From Mesaphorura yosii (Eukaryota > Arthropoda > Collembola > Poduromorpha > Tullbergiidae), in contig WIXG01000379.1 in assembly GCA_009869945.1 (NCBI GenBank), forward strand, positions 1 through 64,000: a stretch of DNA of 64,000 nt, in the 5' to 3' direction. The notes below the pieces were generated by a model. It was not told the origin of the DNA and searched no databases. It was given only the letters and a program-made list of their open reading frames with translations. Position numbers and translations under genes: made by a program. This document shows, piece after piece, positions 9,531 through 22,181 of this stretch (the stretch's first letter is position 1; every line of letters starts with the position of its first letter).

Positions 9531-12500
9531 ATGCAACAAGACCCCTCCCTCCTCCAACAACCCACCCGGCCCACCCCCTCTACCCGCCAGTCCCGCTCCA
9601 CAACTAGCTCACCACACCACCCTCAACAACAGTACGATTTGGATTTCGAGCAAGACTGGGGCCCTGCTTCAACAGGAGGGCAGCAGCAGTGGAGGTCGAG
9701 GTCGGCTACTAGACTAAATCAGTCAAGCAGGGCCACCAGTGCTTATGCTGATCAGGGAGCGGGGGATTTCAGGAGTTTAGACAGGGGCTATTCTGATAGA
9801 TACTCGGCACAGCAGCAGTACACCGATGATGAGTACTACCCTCAGAGTATTCTAACTACCCGCCAGCAGCAGCAGAGGGGAAGGGCACAGCAGCAGCAGC
9901 AGCAGCAGTATTATGACTATGGGGGCCCTGCTCCCAGTACAGCAACAGCCAGGCAGCAGCAGTATGGACAGATGGGAATGACTGGGGATGGCTACTTGCA
10001 AGAACTGCAGTTGCAAAACCAAGAATTTCAAAGGGAGTTGCAGAATTTGAAGAAAGAGTTGGAGCTGACTAACCAGAAGCTGGGGTCGAGCATGCACAGC
10101 ATTAAAACGTTTTGGAGCCCAGAGTTGAAGAAGGAGAGGGCGTTGAGGAAGGAGGAGGCTGCGCGGTTTGGGCTGATGAGTGATCAGCTGAGGGTTCTTA
10201 ATAGCGAGACGCAGGTAATTTTTTTAAAACTAATTCGACCATGCTGAATCCAGTGAAATTTTTGTCCCGAAACGCTCCCAAGCAAAGCTAGAGCGCTTCC
10301 AAGATCTTTCCAAAAAAACTCCACAATGTACTAAACCAGTTTCTTTCCCATCACAGAAACAATCCCTCCTCGTCCGTCAACTCGAAGAAGAATTGCGCAT
10401 ACGCTCCATCAAAGGTGGGGGCACTGCCTCGATTGAAATGCAGCGCCAATTAGAAGCTCTGATACAGGAGAACGAGCACCTCGTTCGGGAGATTAGAATA
10501 CTGAGGGAGACTATTAAAGAGTTGGAGTTGAGATTGGAATCACAGAAGCAAACTTTAATTGCGAGGGACGAAAGCATTAAGAAGCTGCTGGAAATGCTGC
10601 AGACGAAGGGCGTTGGTGAGTTGGTGGTGGTTTTTGTCTACTTTTTGGAATTTTTTCTCGCCTAAATAATCCCTTCCATCGTTCTGTTTGAAACTCGAAA
10701 ATTGAATTCTTTTGCCACACCCAAACTTATTCGAAAATTGAATTTCCCAAATTCTTTTGGAGTTTGAAAATTCCCACTAAAATTCAATATTTAAAAAAAA
10801 ATCAACAGGGAAAGAAGAGGAGCGGGCCCTCCTCCACCAAATCCAGATCCTAGCGCAGAAACAAATCGATGAGCTCCGTTTAGAAATCCAAAAAAGAGAC
10901 CAAGAGCTAATTGCGTGCGCGACGAAAATGAAGACTGTTGAGGAGCAGCAGCAGGACTACCAGAGGCATATCGCTGTTTTAAAGGAGAGCCTGCTAGCGA
11001 AGGAGGAGCACTACGGGATGCTGCAGGGGGATGTGAGTTGAATTTAGTGAAGGGGGGTATTTGGCGGGATTCGAGGTATTTTTTTAAGTTGGCGGGATTA
11101 TTTTCGGTGTCTTTTGGGAAACTGGCGAGATATATTTTTGTTAAAGTTGGCAATATTTTTGGAATTTTCGTTTTCGATATTTTGGCGAAATTTTTTTTCG
11201 AGTCTGGCGATTTTTTCCCTTCTCGAGATTTTCTTTACTCAGGCGATATTTTTTGCTGCTCGATTTTTCGAAATTTTTTAAAATCTAAATTTGTTGGTTA
11301 TATTTATTCAATTTGGCGAGATTTTTTTCAAATTACTCGTGATGTTTGAGGTTTCTTTACTCGCGTTTTTGTTTGCCGATATTTTTTTGAATCTAGCGGT
11401 TTTTTCTGTACGATATTTCGACACGCGGAATTTCTTTGTTTCCATGGGAAAACCCTCAAAACCCACTTTTTGACAGGTCGAAGAGCTCCGCGCCCGCCTC
11501 GACGAGAAGAACCGGATCATAGAAAAGAAAACCAACTCCGCCCTCCAAACAGCCCAAGAGCGCAATAGGATAGTCTCCGAATACAACGAGTTTCGGGAGC
11601 AGATGGAGATCAAAGACAGGAAGATATCAGTTTTACAAAGGAAGATTGAGAATTTGGAGGATCTGCTCAAAGAGAAGGATAATCAGGTGGATATGGCGAG
11701 GGCCAGGTATGAAGATATAGAGGGGGCGTCGTGAACGAATCGAGCGGCAGAGGACCGCCCGGTGAGCAGTCTTTGGCCGCTCGAATCCTTCACTCCGCGG
11801 ACACTAGCCACGCCAAAAAAAAATCCGTTCTTTCCCATGGCAACCCCAAATTCACTCCCCTCTTATAATCCACAGGCTCTCACAATACCAGTCAACAACC
11901 CCGCCCACCTCCTCCAGCCACCACACTCACCACACTCAGCACCCCTGCACAAATACGATGGAGGAGCTAACAGAAAAGGACAAGCAGATCCAGTTGCTAA
12001 GGGAGCAACGGGATAGGGCTGAGAAGGAAAAGGAAGAAGAGCGGGAATTGCACGAGAGGGACGTGGCAGAGTCGAGGATTAAATTGCATGGGCTGGAAGC
12101 GGATGTTGAGAAACTCCAATTAAGACTGGAGAGGGCGATTGGGGAGAAAGAGCGCATTGAGAGCAAGTTGGAGACTAGCCAGAGCGAGTTGGGCAAATGC
12201 AGGGTGGAGCTTGAGAAGCTAGAAAGGGATGTGGGGAGGAATGAGTGGGGTGGGTACAGGGAGAAGGTTGCAAAAGGGGAAATGGAGTGTGAGCGGTTGA
12301 AGGTGAGTTTGTAAATCCCCTGCGAAGCTTTTGTGTTTATGAAAGTGAAAATTCCTCGCTCTCGATTTTTTTTAAAAAGTCCAGCCATTTTTTCAAGTTC
12401 CGCGCTAGAATGTGTGTTTTCTTTTCGAATTAACGGCGTATTCTTTTTCCTAAATTCGGTTTAAAAAAAAACGGTCAGATGAACCACTCTTGTTTCTAGG

Positions 12501-15500
12501 GCAAATAAAAAAATAGTGACAATTTTCAAAGTTTTTTTTCGCAGTATAAAATATGACCTAAATTCCAAATATGATCAAATTTTTCAAGAAAAATTCGAAA
12601 TGGCTCTTAATTTTTGCCGCACCCTGAAAAAACTAAAACTTAAAAGCGCTAACTTTCTAAAAAAAAAATGTCCCATTCATACAGTCAGAGAACGAGCGCC
12701 TCAAAGCCGATCTCGAGCGCTCTCAAACGACGTTTGGCCGCAACACGTTCAACTCGAGTCAAGAATTGGATCGTCTCCAAGAAAAGTACAACCAAGTTCA
12801 GGCAGACTTGCGTCGAGCCCAGGCGGATCTCAGATTGCAGATGCAGGATACGGAGAGGATGGCGGGAGAGTTGGCAGGAGGGCAGGACAAACTAGAAAAG
12901 AGTCAAGGGGAGGTTTACAGGTTGAAGGCTAAACTGGAGGGGGCGGAGGTGAGTTTTGGCGAAGTTTTTCTTTCAAATAAATATTCAATTTCTCGCCAAT
13001 TTTTCAAATTTCGAAAACATTTCTCAATTTTCAATCTGTTTAACATTTTTGAAATTCCAAATTCCCAGCCTAACCTATTTTCCAAACCCACCACCAAATT
13101 GTCCCAATTTTCAAATACACCGAAGCTTTTTTTTAAATCCCGCACTCAACCCCAGGTCGATCGGGACAACATGCGCGAGGAGCTCGATAGGTCTCAAACA
13201 CTCCTTTCAAGACTCCATCAAGAGAAGGATAAAGCGGTACTGGAAGCGGAGAAGCTAAAAGAAGAGTTGGAAAGATCTGTATTGAATTGCGGGAAGGCGC
13301 AGATGCAAGTCGAGAAACTACAGATTGGATACGATAAACTGCAGCAAGAGTTGGACAGGGTTGGAGAGAAATATGAAGTTCAGGGCCTGGAATTGAGGAG
13401 GGTAAGAAGTTTGGGGGGATGTTCATTGTGAACGAGTCGAGCCAAGGGCCGCCTGCGGCGGAAAAGCTTACACACGAGGGAAGGGGACCCCATCTAGGCG
13501 GCCTTATAGTTTTCCCAACAATTTGTGAACGAGGCGCGGAGGAAGCCGAGTCCTCAATAGGTTTGAGATTTTAAAGATTTATGGGGGAAATAGAAAAAAA
13601 CGCAAAAAATTCAAATCCCCTGGGTGAGCGTCGGGAGACGCTCACCCAAGGCTTAACGTCAAGATGTTCAGAAAAAAAAATTCAAATTTTCTCCCACTCC
13701 CAGAATAAAAAACATTCCCCAGGAAAAAATCCCGGAAAAATAAAAAAAATTGCCACCTATCATCATGCCAAAATTGCTAAAATCCCACTTCTCTCACAGA
13801 TTCAATCCTCCACGCAAAAAACCACCGCAGAGTACAACGACCTCCAGCAGCAGCTTGACAAGTCAATAACACTCCAATCACGCCTACAAAAGGAGAACAA
13901 CCAAATACAGAGCGAAGTGCTATCAGTTCAGTCTAAACTGACCACGACAACCAATCAATTACAAAGACTTGCTAAAGAGCGAGACCAGTACCAACTCGAA
14001 GCTGAGCGGCTGCAAGAAAAGCTAGACTATGTTCAGACAAGCCTCGTAAAAGCCCAGAGGGAGAGATCTGATGAGCTGGAAGAGAAGAAGTTAATAATCA
14101 CAAGATTGGAGAGGGAAAAGTCCGAGATGGAGCAGGAATTAGGATTTTGTAAAGACAAGTTTGATAAGTCTAAATCTGGAGTGGAGAGACTGGCGGAGGA
14201 AAGGGATGGGGCCATGCTGGAGCTGAAGAGAATGGAGGATAAGCTGGAGAGGTGAGATTTTATACTGAAGAATGGCGCGAAAATTAAGAAAAATTGAAAA
14301 AATCGTTCCCGTAAATTTAAATGTATAAAATCCCGCGGGTGTTTCAAAAACATTATAAAATTTGTAAGAGCGTGTGAATTTCCGCATAAATTTGTGAAAA
14401 TTTAAAAAAACATCTAGAAGGTTCTTGCGCAATTTTTTTTCGAGTTTATCATCAATAAAATATACGAGAACCACCTTTTCGTCACGAGGGAAATTCGAAA
14501 AGTGTTTGTAATTTTTTGATGCTAAAATTCAAATCCCCTCGCAGGTCCCAGTCAGACTACGCCCGCCTTCAATCAAAACACGACTCCATCCAACTGGAAT
14601 TAGAGAAATCACAACTCATCTTAAGCAAACTCCGTGAAGAGAAAGACCAAATCCAGTTATTAACAGACCGCCAATCATTGCAAATGTCCCGCGTCCGCGA
14701 CTCTGAAGACAAGTACGTGCTAGAGATTGAGAAGCTCCGTTCAGACTTGGATGTTTGGAAGGAAAAAGCGGAAAAGGCGGGGGCGGAGTTGAAGAAGAAA
14801 GAGTTGGAGAAGGAGAGATTGCTGGAAGAAATTCGGTTGCTAGAGCAAGCGGGGAGGAGGGGAAGTTTGAAGAGTGTTGGGGGGCAGGCATCAATTGACG
14901 CGCAGCAGCAGCAGTTGAAAGAGAAGGAGCTGAAGGAGAAAGAGGGTGAGATTATTTTTGGACTTTTTACCGGATTCGAATTTCACCCGCTATTTCTTTT
15001 TGTATAAGTTCAAGAATTCCTATTTCCAATTTTTTTTTGCGCCAATTCTGTTTCCAAGTCAACAAGCCGAAAATCATTTGTTTAGCCCAGTTCTAAATTC
15101 GTAAATTCTGTTTCCAAGCCAATCCCGCCAAAATTCAAATTTTTTTTTTCGTCAAATCCAAGAATTCTGCCTCCCAGTGAACAACAATCCAAGACTTTTT
15201 TAAGAGTCGTCAATTTTCCAAATTACAGAGCTTATCTCCGCCCTCCAATCCAACCTCCAGCAACTTCAATCCGAGCTGCAACTCACCGGGCAGAAATTAA
15301 ACCAACTCCAACTTCAAAACAAATCCCTCATCGAAGACTCGACTTCGTCAAAAACAGAGTTGTTACAAACTCAAACCGAGCTCAACAGGTTGAAAACGGA
15401 GAAGAACGAGCAGATCTCGAATTTAAATACTAAATTGCAAGACTACATTAGTTTGAAGCAGGAGCTTCAGAGGTTAGGGAAGGAGAGGGGAGAACTTGCC

Positions 15501-17284
15501 AAAGAGTTGGGGGAGAAGAATGCTAAGTTGGAGGCGAGGAGTGCAGAGTTTGGGAATTTGAAAAAGGAGTTTGAGAGAAGGTAAGTTTTTGGGGGTGAGC
15601 GAGTCGAGCGGCAGAGGAAACTATCGGCGCAATTGCCGGATATCCACTGTTCCCCGCCCATCTGCCTCACCCCTTCCCTCAGAGAAAAACCCAGCTAAAA
15701 TTCAAATTTCAGAAATAAAATCAGAAAAAATCCCCACCAAAATTCAAAGTTTAAATAAAACTAAATATTTTCTTTTCACAGAACAACCGAACTCTCCCAA
15801 CTAAAACAAACCCTCGAGCAGAAGCAAATCGAGTCGGTCGACAAGACGAAATCCGAGCTGACCGCCGCAAACGCCGAACTCCAGCGGCTGCGTAACGAGA
15901 CAGCGGAGAGAGAAAACAATTTCAAGCAGTCCCAGAAAGAGAACATCAAATTGCAAGAACAGCTGGGAAGATTGAAACAGTCCCAAGACAAGTACGAGAA
16001 GCAGATGGCCAAGATGGAGCACGAAATGATGCAGCTGACTGCTGAGAGGGACGAGCTTGTTAAACAGTTGGAGAAATCACAACAGTTACTTGTTCAGTTC
16101 CAGAAGGAGTTGAGTAGTAAGGTGAGTTTTTGATTTGGGAGTTGGCCGGGGTTTCCCACGTGGAAAAAAAGAACCTCGATCCATTTGAGTGAAACAAAAG
16201 GACGAACCGGATACAATTTGAAAAAAAACAGTCTGGGCGAAATAGAAAGTACACAAAAGAAACATTTCTAAAACTCTTTTCCATAGCAACGATTCTGAAA
16301 GAAAACTAAACAGAAAAACTCTTTCCATGGCAAGAGGGCGAAAAAAAATCTATTTAAAAAACATTTCAAAAAATCCTATAGCAACAGCCCAAATTCCAAA
16401 CAAAAAAGATTTCTTAACGCTAACGATTAATTTAAAAATTTATGTCTTCATTTGCGCACGAGCAGATGCTCTGCGGTTATTTTCACGATTCTGTTTATGA
16501 CGAGTCATTCGTGATGAAATAAGTTAATGCCTTGATTTTAAAAAAATTCTTAAAAACCCCCACAGCAACAAGACCCCTCCGAATTAACACAACTCCGCGC
16601 CCGCCTCACCGAGCAGGAGCAGGAGCGAGAAAGAATGAGAAAACAGCTACAGGAAGAGAAGAGAAAGAGGGAGGACGCCGAGATGAAGCGGAAGGAGGAG
16701 AAGCAGGAGGCGAAGGCTACGGTGGAGCAATTATTAGCGGAGGTCGAGAAGAGGGAGGTTAGTTTGAAGTGCAATACAGATTTCTTGGCGGGATTTTTCA
16801 AATTAAAACTCGAAATCTGTTGAAAATATTTGACATTCGGCCATCGCATGTCTTCTAAATATTTTCATAATTCCCGCAGAAAGAGCTCTCCGAACTCCCG
16901 CGCAGGTACGAAACGCAAACTCAACAACTGCGCCAGCAAATAACCGCACTTCAAAACCAGCCACCAGCAGCAGCTCCAGCAGGGGATGATTCAAAGTACA
17001 AAGCTGAGCTCGACCACCAGCAGCAGGAGATGGAGCGTCTACTACAACTAATGAAAATGACTCAGGAGGAGGCGAGTGGTAAAGATAGGCAGTTACAACA
17101 GTTAAATGAGCAATTAAGGCAGACGAGAGAAAAATTAAGGGAGAAGGAGGCGGAGGGAGGCGGTGTTCAGGTGGGTTTTCTATTTTTATAGGGGGGATTG
17201 TTCAATACTGAATTTGTATCTTGTCCGCAGGGCCCCGCCCAGATGGCCTCCGCCGCTTCCGGATTCTTGAAGAGCCTCTTTTGA
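9531..17284 (+). CDS. ERC: ELKS/CAST/Bruchpilot active-zone scaffold
   Basis: Presynaptic cytomatrix protein that organises calcium channels and vesicles. Fourteen exons with consistent phases give about 1471 residues: 9531-10214, 10357-10615, 10809-11032, 11477-11706, 11876-12302, 12685-12948, 13156-13401, 13800-14251, 14545-14945, 15229-15580, 15782-16121, 16566-16757, 16880-17170, 17231-17284. The disordered Q/S-rich N-terminus leads into SSMHSIKTFWSPELKKERAL, diagnostic of ELKS proteins. SQKQTLIARDESIKKLLEML follows, and then almost continuous coiled coil with the Brp-like segment ENERLKADLERSQ. The end, MASAASGFLKSLF, is short; the vertebrate FIP-binding and PDZ-ligand tail was not seen. 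Introns 4, 7 and 10 carry introner-like elements. The start could be earlier in frame (9429). AATAAA at 17375-17380. Confidence 0.93.
11033..11476. repeat. T-rich GGCGATTTTT-type intronic repeat block
   Basis: This ERC intron is built from a decayed, recurring word of the type TTTGGCGGGATTTTT / CGAGATTTTT, about ten times in 440 bases on the plus strand. Similar blocks occur in other introns and in one intergenic region of the window (for example 48690-48845). Irregular spacing shows it is not a simple tandem repeat. Confidence 0.5.
11707..11875. mobile_element. Introner-like element in ERC intron 4
   Basis: 169-base intron starting GTATGAAGATATAGAGG and then GGCGTCGTGAACGAATCGAG, the family's inverted-repeat core. 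The complementary arm CCGCTCGAATCCTTCACTCC follows within 80 bases. The internal part is deleted compared with the SMUG1 copy. An X-box-like CCCATGGCAACC follows at about 11835. Phase 2 insertion. Confidence 0.75.
13402..13799. mobile_element. Introner-like element at 5' end of ERC intron 7
   Basis: Intron opens GTAAGAAGTTTGGGGGG and continues with TGTGAACGAGTCGAGCC and GGCCGCCTGCGGCGGAAAAG, both family words. A later inverted pair is GGGTGAGCGTC / GACGCTCACCC. An A-rich block fills the rest of the intron. Phase 0. Confidence 0.65.
15581..15781. mobile_element. Introner-like remnant at 5' end of ERC intron 10
   Basis: Intron opens GTAAGTTTTTGGGGGTGAGC and then GAGTCGAGCGGCAGAGG, the 5' arm of the family. 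The 3' arm is not clearly preserved. Phase 2. Confidence 0.55.
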
Positions 17285-17855
17285 ACTACGCATCAATCAC
17301 ATTCATCAATCATTTCACACACATTTCACAATTCAGTAGTCATACAGTTGTCATGGTAGTATAAAACTAATGCGAATAAACTCCCATTGCTGTGCTTTTT
17401 TTTAAATACGGTTTATTACTCTGGAAAAAAGACACTCACTATGTTATAAACACTCTTAGAATGTGTATAGAAAAAAATGTCCAAAAAAAATGTATCAAAA
17501 AAATGTCTTCATTGAGACAAGTCGAGAAAAATTATTCACCCCATTTCTTACAAGTATCCAAGCATCAATTAGAAAAACTAGGTGGTAAACTCCACCGAGA
17601 TTAGAAAAGGCACTCGTCGGAATTAAACACTCGAAATCTCCCCCATTTCATAATTATAAACAGTAGACAAATCGGGGGCATAAATTTAGCAAGGACATTT
17701 GTATTTTGTGCGCAGCGAATCTCCATGGCGATGCACATTCTTCTCTTTGTTCAGAATCTCTTCTTTAAATTAATTATATTTCGTAAACGAACTTGTTCCC
17801 AATCTCCATCCCAAAATTCTATCGTACAGCGTCCACCAAAATTCCGCTTCCCCCT
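17285..17855. other. Convergent 3' region, ERC / PTBP
   Basis: Contains the 3' UTRs of both genes. The ERC polyadenylation signal is at 17375-17380. The rest is AT-rich, with several ATTAA words and no coding signal. No PTBP AATAAA signal was identified with certainty. Confidence 0.4.
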
Positions 17856-20800
17856 TCAAATGGTGCTCTTGCTAAAACTCACACGGAGATGAGAGTTTTC
17901 CCTCAGCTGGAAGTTGTGCATTTTAATTAATGCTTCTACTGCTTCATCGAGTGTAGCGAGTTGTAAGAGGGCCATGCGGCGCTCTTTAGACCTGCGATTG
18001 ATAAAAAAAACAGTTTTCAGATCGTCTTAATGGCAATGAAAAATAGTAAAGTCGACTCACGGAAAAAACTTGACCCCCTTCACTGTAAATCCCCCCTGCG
18101 TAAAAGCCTCCGTGATCTCCTCATCCTTCACACTCGCCGGGATGTTACTCAAGTGTAGTGTGCTGGATGGGGCGTAGATATTAGCGTAATTTTTAGAGTC
18201 TGGCTTCTTAAACCTGTGAAGGGGACTTGATGTGTAGTCTTTTGTCAACCCCGCATCCGGCTGCCCTTCTTTGGGCATCTGCACTGTGATGTGCTTCGAG
18301 ATGGTTACGCGGAGCGGTTTTGAATGGAGCCGGAGTCGGTCCAGGTAGGTGAGGGCTGTGGAGATTGCAAAGGCGAAAAAAATATTTAACGGTTTTTTTT
18401 AAATTGATGTCCGCCGCCATGACAACAAACTCACCCAACTGCGCCTGACTCGGCTCCCTCATCTGAACAAGTGCGGAGTCCTTCTTGTTAAAGAGTATCT
18501 TCACGCGCTGCACGTCCCCATAAACACCTTTGGGAACGAATTCAGAAAATCATTAGTGAAAAAACAAACAATAGATAAGAGTGGAAGCGCCCCACACGTA
18601 TAAAAAAAAGTAGCCCCCGGAAACGGTGTACACGCAAGGTGTACTTTTGTGAGCCCGACTCTGACAGCGTATTTCCATGATAAATTAAACATAAAATTAG
18701 AAAGAGAGTGAGAACAGAGTTTACCGAACAGTGTGAAAAGACCGTCTGGAGTGATCAACTGGCGGAGGGCAGTTGCCATTCGCGACAATTCAGTGAGAGG
18801 CCACCGCGAGCGAGCGTGATTTTCAGAAGAAAGTAGTGAGACACACAAGACAGCACGGGTAGAAAGTGAAGAGGACGAAGTGTGTGATTGGAAATTTGAA
18901 CAAAAACAACAAAAATTAGAGAATTGGAGAGAGATTCCCATGGAGACAACAAGCTCGGGACTTACCTCCTCGTTTAGATTTGAAACGAGTAGGACGCAGC
19001 CGGGGAGAAGATTGTTATTATTGGCTGCGGCGGCGGCCGCTGCTGCAGCTGCGGCTGCTAGCAAATTCCGTGGAGAGTGGAAGCCGGGGCCTCCGCCTGG
19101 GGAGGAGGAGAGGTGGCCTGCGTTGTTTAAAAAAGAATGTTAGGAAAATGGTCACAAAAAGGAGGGGGTATTTCATTAGAAAACTCACCATAACCACCCC
19201 CACCTCCCCCACCACCTGCCGCCAACACCTGCTGGTGGACTTGCTGCAGGGCCGCGGCTATTGAGCCTCCACCAAACCCGTTCCCATTCCCAAACACCGC
19301 CCCTCCCCCAAGCATGTAGTCGCCTGCCTCCCCGGTTGGCAGGTTAGGATTAGTGTAGTCCCGTGATTTGTCATTGTTGTATCGGACGTTCAGCGAGCCT
19401 AACTTGGAGTACTCAATACGTAATGTGCAGCACCCGTTGTAGATGTTCTGGCCGTCGAGGGTCTAGGGGGAATTTTTTTTTAAATTAGGGCGGGCATACT
19501 TTAAATTCGCGAACAAAACCATAGCAACTCACCAACTTGGCAGCTTGGGCCATGACGACATCAGGGTACTGTATAAGAGCTTGAAAGAACCCACTCTTTG
19601 TAAAAGTGACGATCCTCAGGACTTTGCCAACTCTACAGAAGATCTGGTACAGGACATCCAGTGTAACGGGGTAGAGCATCTGCTCGATGATGACGCGGAG
19701 GACGGTGTTGGGGCCGCCTTGCACTACCTCCGAGGGGGTCAGGTTTGGAGTGGAGTTTGTTCCGGTGGTGGTTGTGAGGGCCTGGGCTGCGGCGAGGGCC
19801 GCCTAGAAGAAGATATCTCTGTTGGCGTCGTGAACGAATCGAGCGGCAGAGCCACGGTCCCAAAGGGGACGGGGGCTGGGCCGCTCCGCTATAAAGGACC
19901 CCCTCCGGCGGAACACACTAATCCCCGCCCCCGTAACCGGCGGGGAAGGGGCCGGGTCGGGGTTAGTGTTCTCCGCCGTAGGCGGTCTTTTATAGCGGAG
20001 CGAAGGATTCGAGCAGCCGAGGACCGCCTGACGGCGGGTCCTCTACTCGCCCCCTCACAATCTTCTTACCTGCGCCGCCGAATTAGCATTCGAATGACTC
20101 CCATCCGTCTTCAATTCCCTGTGAGTGCTATACTGCACATAAACACTCCTCCCCCTCAACTGCGCCGCGCAGTTGTTAAAGTAGCTGACCATCGCTACCG
20201 ATGCGTGCTCATCAGCTAGCTCTAAAAATGCTTGGTTCTTCCCTTTTAAGACGAGCACATTAGAAACCCTCCCAAATGGGATTCCCAAATGCACGATTTC
20301 AGTCTCCGTCACATCTGATGGGATGTTCCGGATGTGGACGACGCGGGAGGGGCGTGGGCCGGGGTCGCGTGTTAGCTTTAGTTTTTTAGTTGGGTCGGAG
20401 TCCGGGGGCATGTCGTTTGTTGGCTGGGATGGCGGTGGTGGTGGGGACGGAGTTGTTGGGGTGGAGCGCTGTGGAAAACAGAGAGAAACGTGATTAGTGT
20501 TTTGGAGATTCCCGTACAGACGCAATTAACGTATCCAAAGTGGATTTAATTTTGTTGGAAGTCGGAGGAGTCCAAACGAGCAAGAAATCGACAGGAGTCG
20601 CCATGGGAACAAGCGGGACTCGGAGAGGCTGGTGAAGGAAGAAATGCAACAGGTCGCCGTCGCAACGACGATCACTCACCATTTTCACGGGCCGGAAGGA
20701 GAAAACTGAAAAGGTAGCTAAACTGAAACTAACAGAGGCTGTAGTTGTTGCTTCGGTGAATTTGGGGAAGCTGATTTTAGAAGAGGAAATAATTAATCTG

Positions 20801-21386
20801 AGAAGAAATTATGGAAAAAAGAAAGATAGAATAGAGTAGTGGTGGAGAGAGAAAGAGTTGAAACTGAAGCTCTTCTGGCTTACGTCGGCTGTGGCTGAGG
20901 AATGTCAAATCGCTCAGGGGGAGCGTCCGTTTTTTTTTGTACGAGCTTGTTGCTCTTGGCTATTCCCTACGTAAAAGCCTCCACTGTCTCCCTTGTAAGA
21001 AGAGGCAGCGTGTTTATCTACGCGCTTACTGTTTGCTGGCTGCTCCGTCCGTCCGGTTTCGGTCGCCGAGCCAACAAGCACACACGCACAAGCACCAAAC
21101 ACAAAGAACCGAGAGAGGTACGAAGAGGAGAGGGCAAAGAGAATGAAGCAGGAGCACACGGGACGGGTGTCATGAGATGAAAGGCGAGAAATGTCGGATT
21201 CGATAAGAATTAAAGATGCTATGAAAACCTGAATTAATTTGATCGACTCACCTTGTCAACGGCGGCGGCTGCACAGTTGATCATCTTTGATTCTGATCCT
21301 CCGTTCTGATGATGATGATTGTTGTTGGCTTCAGTAGCGGCCGTCAGCTGGTCCTCCTGATCGTCCAGGTGGAGGGGGCGCTTCAT
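17856..21386 (-). CDS. PTBP: Polypyrimidine tract-binding protein (hephaestus orthologue)
   Basis: Nuclear RNA-binding splicing repressor. Nine coding exons: 21386-21252, 20468-20070, 19802-19533, 19462-19189, 19117-18966, 18758-18725, 18527-18435, 18355-18061, 17991-17856, giving 595 residues. RRM1 begins [20 protein letters not shown]2 [23 protein letters not shown]3 [10 protein letters not shown] joined to [15 protein letters not shown]4 [15 protein letters not shown]. The C-terminus [11 protein letters not shown] is identical to vertebrate PTB. A run of about twelve alanines precedes RRM3. The first exon MKRPLHLDD is followed by phase 0 splicing. A possible alternative first exon whose only codon is ATG directly before a GTGAGT donor lies at 20680-20682, also phase 0. 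Intron 19803-20069 is an introner-like element. Confidence 0.94.
19803..20069. mobile_element. Introner-like element forming a PTBP intron
   Basis: The whole 267-base intron is element. Read on the plus strand it starts CTAGAAGAAGATATCTCTG and continues GGCGTCGTGAACGAATCGAG; the other end ends in CACAATCTTCTTAC, so both tips share an AGAAGAT terminal inverted repeat that provides the acceptor and donor of the minus-strand gene. Internal words GGCGGAACACACTAATCC and their complement match the SMUG1 copy. Phase 0, between RRM1 and RRM2. Confidence 0.85.
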
Positions 21387-22181
21387 TTAAAGAACAAACG
21401 AGAGGAGAGGGATGAAATGAAGACGTTGAGATGATGCTGCTTCCACCCTGAAGTAGACTGGGTTCACTGGGGAGCGCCCACGGTTCAGAAGACACGCACT
21501 CAACAAAATCAGGACTCGGGAGACGTTCCCCAATCGCACACGATGGAGAATGGGCACTTTGGAATTGTCTCCGGGAACTCGCTGAACGTCGCAAAATCAC
21601 AAAAGTTCATAAAGGCTCACTTCACGACGAGAATTTTATGTGGACTGAGTGCTGGGCTGTGCTAAACTGCTCGGGGAGCAACAAGTCCTCTATTGTGATG
21701 TGTACGAGTGGCTGTTGCGTGCTGCATGTGAGTGGAGTTGTTTGACAGATGTTCACCGCAGCAGCGACTGTACGTTTGCATAGCAACACCGTGCAGTGCA
21801 GGGCAGCTGCAGCAGCAGAAGCGGCTCCTTCCTCCGTACTTCTCTACTCTACCTTGACTGCCCGCCTTTGTCTCTCCCATACACTCTCCGTTCATATTAC
21901 TAAAACCCACAAAAATATTTCGGACCCCTCGTCACCTTGGAAACTGGAGCGCTGAGGCCAAATCACCATTGGAAACATGGGAGAGCAGAGTTACAAATCA
22001 AAACTTCAGAAAAATGCATACTTTCATCATCTTTTATTCTCCGTTTATGCATGTGATCGAATTTCCATCCGAAAATTTAGCCGTCGTTTTTTGTTTGGTG
22101 TACTCATCGCAATTTGAATTTCCGTAATTCTCTCGCGAGGGGTTTTTTGTTGCCATGGTCCGTCCGTTCGAAGCCCGATCA
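21387..22181. other. PTBP upstream region and CNOT4 3' flank
   Basis: Contains the PTBP promoter or 5' leader and the CNOT4 3' UTR, with a minus-strand AATAAA at 22033-22038. X-box-like half sites occur (TTTGCATAGCAACACC at about 21777 and GTTGCCATGG at about 22151). No coding stretch is supported. Confidence 0.4.
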
